NCBI GenBank assembly: GCA_947450365.1
Contig: CANFVE010000015.1
Span: 1 to 63,772, forward strand
DNA: 63,772 nucleotides
Reading direction: 5' to 3'
Origin: Cytophagaceae bacterium
Lineage (GTDB): Bacteria > Bacteroidota > Bacteroidia > Cytophagales > Spirosomataceae
The position numbers and the translations under genes are program-made. Under the pieces are notes generated by a model that made no database searches, was not told the origin of the DNA, and was given only the letters and a program-made list of their open reading frames with translations. Below, piece by piece: positions 1 to 7,469 of the stretch. How positions within the stretch are numbered: position 1 is the stretch's first letter; each line of letters starts with the position of its first letter.

Positions 1-510
1 AATACCTTACCAACATATTATGGTGGATTCAATAATACGTTCAAATACAAAGGATTTGACTTAGGATTGAACTTCACATTCTCAGGTGGTAATTACATTT
101 ATAATGGTTCTCAGGCAGGTTTGCGTGACCAACGGGTTTGGAATAACTCCGTGGATGTCCTGAATTCATGGTCTAAGCCAGGTCAAATTGCCGAAATTCC
201 TCGGCCTGTGTACGGAGATAACGTATCGAACGGTTCATCCTTCTTGATCGATGCGAACATTCAAAAAGGAGACTTTATTCGTTTACAAACAGCGACCTTA
301 GGGTATAAAATCCCTGCTGATTTGTCTAAATTGGGTATCAATTCAATTCGTGTTTATGCACAAGCAAATAACGCATTTCTTTGGACAGAATATTCAGGGG
401 TCGATCCTGAAATCTCAACGAATGGAGATACAAACTTAGCTTCAGGTATCGAGCGTAATTCGATTCCGCAAGCACGTTCATTTACATTTGGTCTTAACAT
501 AGGTTTATAA
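1..510 (+). CDS. SusC/RagA-type TonB-dependent outer-membrane receptor, C-terminal end only
   Basis: Open reading frame 1 is open from the first base, so the gene begins before the window and only its last 169 codons are present. The fragment reads as alternating amphipathic beta-strands and ends in the pattern usual for SusC C-termini: a TLGYKIP strand, IRVYAQANN, a GVDPE loop, a SIPQARSFTFGLNIGL last strand. SusC proteins are 22-strand barrels that import glycans or peptides with energy from TonB. The SusD gene starts 19 bases downstream, the standard arrangement of this transporter pair. The substrate cannot be read from this fragment. The family call is firm; the missing N-terminus (carboxypeptidase-like domain, TonB box, plug) is outside the window. 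Confidence 0.93.
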   Translation, partial: NTLPTYYGGFNNTFKYKGFDLGLNFTFSGGNYIYNGSQAGLRDQRVWNNSVDVLNSWSKPGQIAEIPRPVYGDNVSNGSSFLIDANIQKGDFIRLQTATLGYKIPADLSKLGINSIRVYAQANNAFLWTEYSGVDPEISTNGDTNLASGIERNSIPQARSFTFGLNIGL

Positions 511-529
511 TATTAAAGGATATACGAAC

Positions 530-1972
530 ATGAAATTATTCACAACAAAAATAGGAATGCTTGCTATCACAGTGGCTTTAAGTCTTTCCTCGTGCAATAA
601 AGAATTCTTGAACGCAGTTCCGGAATTAGATTTGTCTGACGCAACGGTATTTAATACACCCGCGCGTGTACTTTCTCAGGTGAACGGATTATACGGTTCA
701 GCGAAGTCAGGAAGTTTATTTGGAGGTCGGTATTTAATTTACAACGACATTCGTGGAGAAGATTGGGTTAACCGTACAACAAACTCAGTGACGGGATATT
801 CCACCTACCAAGGAAATCAGGATCCATCTGATTCGTATTTAGCAGGTTTCTGGAATGTGGGATATGGAACGATCAACCGTGCGAATTTATTTTTAGAAGG
901 CTTAGCGGCAAATCCAAACGTTGTTCCCGCTGCCACTGCCGCAAATTATCGTGGAGAAGCTAAATTCATTCGAGCGTTGACTTATTTCTCGCTCTTGCAA
1001 TATTTTGCAAAGCCCTACGTGTTAGACAAAGGCACGTCTCCAGGCTTGCCTTTGCGTTTGAAGGGTGAAACATCTTCAGCAAATAATGCCTTAGCGCGTA
1101 GTTCCGTGGCACAAGTATATGATCAAATCTTGAAGGATTTAAACGAGGCAGAAACAGAATTGCCTGATTCGTATTCTTCGGCTTTGTTGAACACAACCCG
1201 TGCACACAAAAACTCAGCGATTGCGTTAAAAACACGTGTGTTATTAGCAAAAAATGATTTTGCAGGAGTCATTACCGAAGCAAATAAAATCGTATCTGCG
1301 ACCGCTCCTTTTAAAGGAACCGCTCGCGTAGCTCATGCTTTACAAGCGGATGTATCCGCTGTATTCAAGGCGCCTTATACAACTTCGGAATCTATTTTCT
1401 CCTTTCCAATGGATGCGACAAATGCACCAGGAACACAAAACCAATTGGGTTATTATTTCAATGCTGGGAATGTCGAGTATTATTTAAATACAGGCGCGAC
1501 TGGAGTTTATAGTCAAGCACAATTTAGAGCCACAGATGATCGGAAAACAAAATTAACAGTGGCTACAACCGCGGTAGCGAAATTCCCTTCGTCAACCAAA
1601 TTCAGTGGTGTTTCGCCTTATATCGATTATGTGCCAAACATTCGGTATGCAGAAGTGCTTTTGAATTTGGCAGAAGCTGAGGCAGAGGTGGGAAGTCAGA
1701 CTCGTGCATTGGCCTTATTGTCGGCAGTACATCAACGTTCAGATGCTACCTATGATTTTGGCGCATTGGACAAAGCAGGTTTAATTAAAGCGATCTTGAT
1801 GGAGCGTCGGATTGAATTCTTGGCGGAAGGTTTCCGTGCAAATGATGTCTTGCGTCGTGGGGATCCTTTAAATTCCTATGGTGCCGGTGCCGTGATTCAA
1901 TCATCGGATCCTCGGTATATCTACGGGATTCCATTGGGAGAGGTTCAAACCAATCCAGCGATTGGAAAATAG
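530..1972 (+). CDS. SusD/RagB family nutrient-binding outer-membrane lipoprotein
   Basis: A 480-residue protein with a lipoprotein signal peptide ending at LSSC (Cys22), after which comes the usual SusD start NKEFLNAVPE. Helical TPR-like segments follow (RGEAKFIRALTYFSLLQYFA, then IRYAEVLLNLAEAEAE) and the C-terminal ILMERRIEFLAEGFRANDVLRRG block, which is highly typical of SusD homologues. SusD proteins sit as a lid over the SusC barrel and capture substrate at the cell surface. The length is slightly short for the family. The gene is 19 bases after the SusC gene and a strong terminator follows, so the two close an operon. No polysaccharide-degrading gene follows directly on this strand, so the substrate stays open. 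Confidence 0.95.
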   Translation: MKLFTTKIGMLAITVALSLSSCNKEFLNAVPELDLSDATVFNTPARVLSQVNGLYGSAKSGSLFGGRYLIYNDIRGEDWVNRTTNSVTGYSTYQGNQDPSDSYLAGFWNVGYGTINRANLFLEGLAANPNVVPAATAANYRGEAKFIRALTYFSLLQYFAKPYVLDKGTSPGLPLRLKGETSSANNALARSSVAQVYDQILKDLNEAETELPDSYSSALLNTTRAHKNSAIALKTRVLLAKNDFAGVITEANKIVSATAPFKGTARVAHALQADVSAVFKAPYTTSESIFSFPMDATNAPGTQNQLGYYFNAGNVEYYLNTGATGVYSQAQFRATDDRKTKLTVATTAVAKFPSSTKFSGVSPYIDYVPNIRYAEVLLNLAEAEAEVGSQTRALALLSAVHQRSDATYDFGALDKAGLIKAILMERRIEFLAEGFRANDVLRRGDPLNSYGAGAVIQSSDPRYIYGIPLGEVQTNPAIGK

Positions 1973-1991
1973 GTTTAGCCTTTATGTACAT

Positions 1992-2030
1992 AAAAAAAGG
2001 GTGACTCACGCGAGTCACCCTTTTTTGTTT
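1992..2030 (+). terminator. Rho-independent terminator after susC-susD
   Basis: A perfect 9-bp stem GGGTGACTC/GAGTCACCC with an ACGC loop is flanked by A7 on the left and T6 on the right, so the stem can extend by six A-T pairs. It lies 20 bases after the SusD stop. The symmetric A and T tracts mean it could also stop transcription of the convergent peptidase gene ending at 2083. Confidence 0.9.
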
Positions 2031-2082
2031 CAATCGTTTCCTGCATTTTTTAATTATAGGAGCCTTTTGAAAAATTTTATAG

Positions 2083-4119
2083 TTACCAGATTTTTAATCG
2101 GTCCTCGGGTTTTTTGTAGAGTTTATCTCCGGGTTTTATGTCAAAGGCTTTGTACCAAGCGTCCATATTGACCGGTGCGCCAATGGCCCGATATTGACCT
2201 GGGGAATGGGGATCGGTATATACTTGTTGGGCCGCCGCCTCTGGTAAGATGGAACCTCTCCAAACTTGGGCGAAAGAAAGGAAGAACCGTTGGTCAGGCG
2301 TGAATCCATCAATTTTCTTTTTGGATTGACCTTGTTTCGTCATTTTAAAGGCTTCATAGGCGATATTTAATCCGCCTAAATCACCGATGTTTTCGCCCAT
2401 CGTTAATTTTCCATTCACATGGATCGTATCTAAAATGGTGTAGGCGTCGAACTGAGCGCCTAAGATGGCCGTTTTGGCTTTGAATTTGGCCAAATCATCT
2501 TTCGTCCACCAGTTGCGCAACGTTCCGTCTTTATCATATTGACTTCCGGAATCATCAAAGCCGTGGGACATTTCGTGGCCGATTACCGCGCCAATCGCGC
2601 CATAATTAATGGCATCATCCGCTTCTGCCGCGAAGAATGGAAACTGCAGAATACCCGCAGGGAAAACGATTTCATTCATGACTGGGCTATAATAGGCATT
2701 CACGGTAGGAGGTGTCATGCCCCATTTGGTGCGGTCGATGGGCTTGTTTAATTGGGCTATATTTTCTTTATAGCTCCATGCGCCTGCGTTGCGCATGTTT
2801 TGATAGAAGGAATTTGCTGAGATTTCGAGGCCTTCATATTTTTTCCATATATCTGGATATCCGATTTTAGGGGTGAAGGCATGTAATTTATCCTTTGCTT
2901 TCTGTTTGGTCGCATCGCTCATCCAATCTAGATTATTGATACGGATTTCGAAAGCTTTGCGAAGATTGGCAACCAATTCCGCCATGCGCTCTTTGGCTTC
3001 GGGTTTAAAATAGCGCGCTACGTATAATTGACCTAATAATTCACCGATAACGCCGTCGGTGAGGGAGGACATACGTTGCCAACGAGGCGTCTGTACTTTT
3101 TGACCGCTCAATACTTGCGAATAAGCGAAACTCGCCTTGACAAATGGGCTACTTAAATACGTGGCGGAGCCCTTTAGGATGTTCCATTTCAAATATACTT
3201 TTAGGGATTCCACCGGTGTTTTGGCCAAAATATTCGATAATTCAGCGAAAAAGGCTGGTGCGGAAACTAAGATTGAATCTTGAGTAGGAACGCCAAGTGT
3301 TTTGAATTGTTCATTCCAGTTGATCTCTGGTGTTTTCGCTTGGAAATCAGACCAAAGCAATTTATTATAAGTCTTATATGGATCCCTCATTTCCACACGA
3401 CCCATTTGTGCGCTGGCTAAGGATTTTTCTAAGGCGTAAATCGTTTCGGCATGGGCTTTGGCATCCGTGGCGGATGTTCCGGATAGTTCAAAAAGAGTGG
3501 CGATATATTTTTTAAATGCCTCTTGGATTTTTACGCTACGCGCATCGGTTTTTAAATAATAATCCCGGTCGGGGAGGCTTGTGCCACCTTGCCCTAATTG
3601 TGGAACCATTTTTTCGACGTTTTTACGGTCTTGGCCGATGTAAAATCCGTATAAAGGAGAACCTAAGCCTTCCATTTTAAACCGGGAAATGGCATTAATC
3701 GCTTCCATTTTACTTTGAATGGCATCGATTTTGGCCAACTCGGGTTTAATGGGTTCATAGCCTAATTTTTCGATGCGAAGGCTATCCATGGCGGCGGTGT
3801 AAAATTCAGCGACGCGTCTTTCGGGTGAACCGGCGGGAAATTTGTTGATATTTTGTTGGGCATCTTCCAAAATGGTTTTAACGGCGTTGATGTTAAAATC
3901 ACGTAATTGGTTGAATGCACCCCAGCGAGTTTCTTTGGGTGGGATTGGATTGTTTTTGGTCCAAATTCCGTTTGAATATTCGACAAAATCATCGCCAGGC
4001 TTGACGGAGAAATTCATGTTGGCCCGATCGATGTATTTAAATGGTTTTTCTTGGGCGGATCCCAAGTGGCTTAGGAGCAAGGCTCCGCCCATGGCGAAGA
4101 GTAAGTAAATTTTATTCAT
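2083..4119 (-). CDS. Secreted M13 family zinc metallopeptidase (neprilysin/PepO type)
   Basis: A 678-residue protein with a signal peptide (cleavage near SAQ, residue 23). The zinc-binding motif HEMSH is at residues 515-519, in the context VIGHEMSHGFDD; the second motif ENIGD (Glu576, Asp580), supplying the third zinc ligand, lies about 60 residues later, as in M13 enzymes. Substrate-binding NAYYSP and the C-terminal DPHSPGQYRAIG and W segments are also typical. M13 endopeptidases cut peptides of up to about 40 residues; in Bacteroidota they are periplasmic or extracellular. The gene is divergent from an S9 peptidase gene across 56 bases, so the two secreted peptidases may be co-regulated and act together on peptides. 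No truncation or missing catalytic residue is seen. Confidence 0.95.
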   Translation of the reverse strand: MNKIYLLFAMGGALLLSHLGSAQEKPFKYIDRANMNFSVKPGDDFVEYSNGIWTKNNPIPPKETRWGAFNQLRDFNINAVKTILEDAQQNINKFPAGSPERRVAEFYTAAMDSLRIEKLGYEPIKPELAKIDAIQSKMEAINAISRFKMEGLGSPLYGFYIGQDRKNVEKMVPQLGQGGTSLPDRDYYLKTDARSVKIQEAFKKYIATLFELSGTSATDAKAHAETIYALEKSLASAQMGRVEMRDPYKTYNKLLWSDFQAKTPEINWNEQFKTLGVPTQDSILVSAPAFFAELSNILAKTPVESLKVYLKWNILKGSATYLSSPFVKASFAYSQVLSGQKVQTPRWQRMSSLTDGVIGELLGQLYVARYFKPEAKERMAELVANLRKAFEIRINNLDWMSDATKQKAKDKLHAFTPKIGYPDIWKKYEGLEISANSFYQNMRNAGAWSYKENIAQLNKPIDRTKWGMTPPTVNAYYSPVMNEIVFPAGILQFPFFAAEADDAINYGAIGAVIGHEMSHGFDDSGSQYDKDGTLRNWWTKDDLAKFKAKTAILGAQFDAYTILDTIHVNGKLTMGENIGDLGGLNIAYEAFKMTKQGQSKKKIDGFTPDQRFFLSFAQVWRGSILPEAAAQQVYTDPHSPGQYRAIGAPVNMDAWYKAFDIKPGDKLYKKPEDRLKIW

Positions 4120-4149
4120 GTTTTTAGTTTAGTTGAACCATTAAATTAA

Positions 4150-4157
4150 TAAGTTTG
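4150..4157 (+). promoter_or_regulatory. -7 box TAAGTTTG of the S9 peptidase gene
   Basis: A perfect match to the Bacteroidota -7 consensus TAnnTTTG, 19 bases before the ATG at 4176. A weak -33 (TTTA, 4128-4131) lies 18 bases upstream. The alternative TTG start at 4155 falls inside this box, which argues for translation from 4176. Confidence 0.5.
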
Positions 4158-4175
4158 AAAAATAAAACATCTCAA

Positions 4176-6221
4176 ATGAAGAAATTGTTATCAGTTTTTG
4201 CTTTTCTATTATTTTCTATGGGCGCGCTTGTCGCCCAAAACACTGTTTCGAAGCCTTTGACCCATGAAATCATGGTGAAATTAAAAAAGGTAGGCGCGCC
4301 TCAGATATCCCCGGATGGGAAATGGGTGATTTATTCTCAGGGAGAATCGTCGTATGTGGTGGAGGATAATTTGAGTGATTTATGGTTGGCCTCCACAGAT
4401 GGTCAGGTAGCCCCTCGAAAATTAACCAGTTCAAAGGGCGGTGAAGATGGCTATTTTTGGCATCCCAAAGGCGATAAAATCTATTTTTCTGCCAAGCGAG
4501 ATGGGGATGAAGTGCCTCAACTATATGTGTTGTCCTTGCAAGGAGGGGAGGCCCAACGTTTAACGACGCTGTCTACGGGTGTTTCAGGAGCCAAAATTTC
4601 GGATGATGGAAAATACATTGCGTTTACGTCGCGGGTCTTTCCAACGGCCTTTACGGATTCCTTAAGCAAGAAAATTGCCGAGGAAAAAAAGAAGATTAAA
4701 ACCAAAGCGCGGGTTTACACGACCTTCCCGATTCGCTATTGGGATGCGTGGTTGGACGACAAGCAGGGTCATATTTTTGTGATGGATGCCCTGAGTGGTG
4801 CTGCTCCCAAAAATATTTTCAAGGAGCTTTCAATCGTGGAATCGAAAGGATTTCGCTTAGGTAGTTTCTCCTTTGCCCCGGATAATCAATCGATTGTTTT
4901 TTCAGCGAGTTCAGATTTTCATACTTCGGCTTATCAGTCGCCTACGTTTAATCTGTATCAAGTATCGATTCAAGGCGGTAAAGAAAAGGCTTTGACATCG
5001 GATGGGATGGATTATACAGGTGTGGATTTTACGGGGGATGGGCGTTATTTGATTACTACGGCGAATGTGAATGGGAATAAACTGTATTATTTGCCACATG
5101 TGTATCGCTTTGCATGGCCGGCGATGACAGGCAAAACGGAATTGGCAGCGAAATTGGATCGACCCATGAATGATTATGTATTGGCGGGATCTGATATTGT
5201 GGCGAGCATTGAGGATCAAGGCGTGGACCGTTTGGTGAAAATATCAACGGAGACAGGTGCTGTTTCATCGCTTTTGGGTGGTGATATGGGTTCATATACG
5301 GGTGTTTCGGTGGCGGCTTCCGGGGCTATGGCGTATAATTTCCAACATTTAGGTGCAGCGCCGGAAGTGTTCTCGTACGTGGGTTCCAAGAAACTTGCGA
5401 TTTCGAAATGCAATGATGCCGTGTTGGCGGGTTTAGATATGCCGCGTCCGGAGGTGATTTGGACGACGACGAGCCGTGGCAAAAAGGTTCGGAGTATGGT
5501 GTTAAAGCCGGCGGGATTTGATCCGAATAAAAAATATCCATTGTTTGTGTTGATGCATGGAGGTCCGGCAATTTCGATAAAGGATAATTTTGGGTATCGT
5601 TGGAATGCTCATATTTTAGGTGCCCCGGGCTATGTGTTGGTCATGACGGATTATACCGGTTCGACGGGCTATGGGGAGAAATTTACTCAAGATATTCAAT
5701 ATGATCCGTTTCGGGGACCAGGGAATGAGATTTTAGAAGCCGCGGCGGATGCGGTGAAGCGCTTTTCTTATATTGACGGAACGCGGCAAGCGGCGGGGGG
5801 AGCTTCGTATGGGGGCCATTTTGCTAACTGGATGCAGGCGACTACATCGCATTTCAAATGTTTAATTGCGCATGCAGGTTTGGTGAATTCGGAGGCCCAA
5901 TGGGGAACTTCGGATGTCATTTGGGGGCGTGAATTGATGAATGGGGGTGCGCCTTGGGTACCGACAAAGACTTGGGCTGAACAAAATCCAATGCGTTATG
6001 CAGCGAATTTTAAGACACCGATGTTATTAACTGTGGGTGAAAATGATTTCCGGGTGCCGATTAATAATACGATTGAAAACTGGAGTATTCATCAGCGATT
6101 GAAGATACCAAGTAAGTTGATCGTCTTCCCCGGCGAAAACCACTGGATTTTAAATCCCGAAAATTCGAAATTTCATTATCAAGAAATTGCGGCTTGGTTG
6201 GCAACCTACCTTAAGCCATAG
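4176..6221 (+). CDS. Secreted S9 family prolyl-oligopeptidase-like serine peptidase
   Basis: From the ATG at 4176 the protein has 681 residues and opens with a classical signal peptide (MKKLLSVFAFLLFS, cleavage near LVAQ). An in-frame TTG at 4155 would add seven residues but overlaps a -7 promoter box. The N-terminal two thirds form a beta-propeller with TolB-like repeats (PQISPDGKWVIYSQ, FSFAPDNQSIVFSAS). The C-terminal alpha/beta-hydrolase domain has the nucleophile in GGASYGG (Ser544), Asp624 in GENDFRVP and His656 in GENHW, a complete triad. This is the S9C or dipeptidyl-peptidase/acylaminoacyl-peptidase type, which removes small N-terminal units from peptides in the periplasm. It pairs divergently with the M13 peptidase. 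Exact specificity cannot be read from the sequence. Confidence 0.94.
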   Translation: MKKLLSVFAFLLFSMGALVAQNTVSKPLTHEIMVKLKKVGAPQISPDGKWVIYSQGESSYVVEDNLSDLWLASTDGQVAPRKLTSSKGGEDGYFWHPKGDKIYFSAKRDGDEVPQLYVLSLQGGEAQRLTTLSTGVSGAKISDDGKYIAFTSRVFPTAFTDSLSKKIAEEKKKIKTKARVYTTFPIRYWDAWLDDKQGHIFVMDALSGAAPKNIFKELSIVESKGFRLGSFSFAPDNQSIVFSASSDFHTSAYQSPTFNLYQVSIQGGKEKALTSDGMDYTGVDFTGDGRYLITTANVNGNKLYYLPHVYRFAWPAMTGKTELAAKLDRPMNDYVLAGSDIVASIEDQGVDRLVKISTETGAVSSLLGGDMGSYTGVSVAASGAMAYNFQHLGAAPEVFSYVGSKKLAISKCNDAVLAGLDMPRPEVIWTTTSRGKKVRSMVLKPAGFDPNKKYPLFVLMHGGPAISIKDNFGYRWNAHILGAPGYVLVMTDYTGSTGYGEKFTQDIQYDPFRGPGNEILEAAADAVKRFSYIDGTRQAAGGASYGGHFANWMQATTSHFKCLIAHAGLVNSEAQWGTSDVIWGRELMNGGAPWVPTKTWAEQNPMRYAANFKTPMLLTVGENDFRVPINNTIENWSIHQRLKIPSKLIVFPGENHWILNPENSKFHYQEIAAWLATYLKP

Positions 6222-6234
6222 CTTTTCTCCCCTT

Positions 6235-6267
6235 ACCTTCGCCAATCCTTCCCGGTTTGGCGAAGGT
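6235..6267 (+). repeat. Interspersed hairpin element, copy A
   Basis: An 11-bp perfect stem (ACCTTCGCCAA, 6235-6245, with TTGGCGAAGGT, 6257-6267) around the 11-nt apex TCCTTCCCGGT. The outer flanks CCTT/AAGG can extend the stem with one bulge. It lies between two convergent genes. No T-tract follows on either strand, so it does not look like an ordinary intrinsic terminator. The same apex occurs in copies B, C, D (inverted) and E with stems that differ by compensated changes. Confidence 0.8.
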
Positions 6268-6300
6268 AAAGGAAAAAAAACATTAGTGAGCGTAAGAAAC

Positions 6301-7380
6301 TTATAAAATAACCATCTGCCCAGTACGTACCGAATCATCACAGGCAAAGGCGATTCGAAGACTATTGACGGCATCATCTAGGTGATCCGTTAAATCTAAA
6401 TCCTCCTGAATCGCTTGAAGAAAATAGGCCTGTTCTCGGTCGCAAAGTCCTTGGTGATCAGGCTCATCGGTGAGGTTTACCCATTCGTCAGGACGTGTAA
6501 ATTCATTTTTAGCATCGATGTCCGCCCAATGCACTCGAAGAGATTCCGTTTTGGTATGCGATTCCACGGAATCTGATTTTCCTTCTCCTCCGGCTTCTTT
6601 GGCGACAATGGAAACACAGCCTTTCGGCCCGAATACATCTTTAACAAAATAGGCTGTTTGCGAAATCATAGGACCCCAGCCGGCTTCGTACCAACCCACG
6701 GATCCGTCCTCAAAATGAATCTGTAATTGACCATAATTATAATTTCCTGCCGGAATATCTTCGGTCATTCGTGCCCCGATGGCCGACACACGAATCGGTT
6801 TGGAACGGGTCATTTGACACATCACATCGATGTAATGCACCCCACAATCCACAATCGGACTCAAACTTTTCATTAAATTCCGATGCACATCCCACATGTA
6901 GCCATGGCTTTGCTGGTTTAAATTCATCCGCATGACCAATGGCTTTCCAAGGTTTTTGGTAATCTCAATAAACTTAATCCATGACGGATGGTGACGTAAA
7001 ATATAGCCAACGACCAATTTTTTCCCTGACGCTCGCACCGCCGCCGCCACATGTTCTGCACCGGCCAACGTGTCTGCAATCGGCTTTTCCAAAAACACAT
7101 GACATCCCGACTCTAAGGCCATGATCGAATAAGCCTCATGGGTATCCGGATAGGTCGAAATACACACAGCGTCCGGCCGGGTCTCCTGAAGCGCCACCGC
7201 ATAATCCGAAAATAGCGTATATCCTCCGCCTAATGCTTGATTTAATTTCTCCTTACTTGCCCCCGTGGAAACCAGTCCACAAATATTAAAACCCGGTGAT
7301 GTGTGATAGGCCATCGCATGCGATGCACCCATATTTCCACAGCCTACAACTAAAACTCGAATAACGCTTGATTGACTCAT
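6301..7380 (-). CDS. Gfo/Idh/MocA family NAD(P)-dependent oxidoreductase
   Basis: A 359-residue protein. The N-terminal Rossmann motif VVGCGNMGASHA (residues 11-22) and the family hallmark EKPIAD, whose Lys is catalytic in this family, are both clear. The C-terminal beta-sheet domain carries DCGVHYIDVM, the usual substrate-site segment with a catalytic His. Members oxidise or reduce sugar or inositol hydroxyls with NAD(P). No signal peptide is present, so it is cytoplasmic. The gene is divergent from the esterase-pectinesterase gene at 7470 across a region with nested inverted repeats, which suggests shared control and a role in plant-sugar metabolism (inference). The substrate is not predictable from the sequence. 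Confidence 0.92.
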   Translation of the reverse strand: MSQSSVIRVLVVGCGNMGASHAMAYHTSPGFNICGLVSTGASKEKLNQALGGGYTLFSDYAVALQETRPDAVCISTYPDTHEAYSIMALESGCHVFLEKPIADTLAGAEHVAAAVRASGKKLVVGYILRHHPSWIKFIEITKNLGKPLVMRMNLNQQSHGYMWDVHRNLMKSLSPIVDCGVHYIDVMCQMTRSKPIRVSAIGARMTEDIPAGNYNYGQLQIHFEDGSVGWYEAGWGPMISQTAYFVKDVFGPKGCVSIVAKEAGGEGKSDSVESHTKTESLRVHWADIDAKNEFTRPDEWVNLTDEPDHQGLCDREQAYFLQAIQEDLDLTDHLDDAVNSLRIAFACDDSVRTGQMVIL

Positions 7381-7388
7381 ATTGAAAT

Positions 7389-7468
7389 AGGTTTAAAGCC
7401 CTGAAATTAAGAAAGAATGATTAGATTCGCCATCATTCTTGCTTTAATCATCAGATAAATTTAAACCT
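7389..7468. promoter_or_regulatory. Divergent control region with two nested inverted repeats
   Basis: The 89-bp gap between divergent genes holds an outer inverted repeat AGGTTTAAA (7389-7397) / TTTAAACCT (7460-7468) and an inner one AAGAATGAT (7413-7421) / ATCATTCTT (7432-7440). Both are perfect 9-bp arms. The inner pair has a 10-base spacer and could be an operator or a hairpin; the outer pair touches the start region of the gene at 7470. No regulator gene is adjacent. Confidence 0.45.
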
Positions 7469-7469
7469 A

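Noticed and set aside
4155-4175. TTG start for the S9 peptidase
   Set aside because: The TTG lies inside a perfect -7 box and would put charged residues before the signal peptide; the ATG at 4176 starts a classical signal sequence.
6235-6267. Hairpin A as an intrinsic terminator for the convergent genes
   Set aside because: No T-tract on either strand and the apex is shared with four other copies, so it is listed as a repeat; a role in 3-prime-end stability remains possible.
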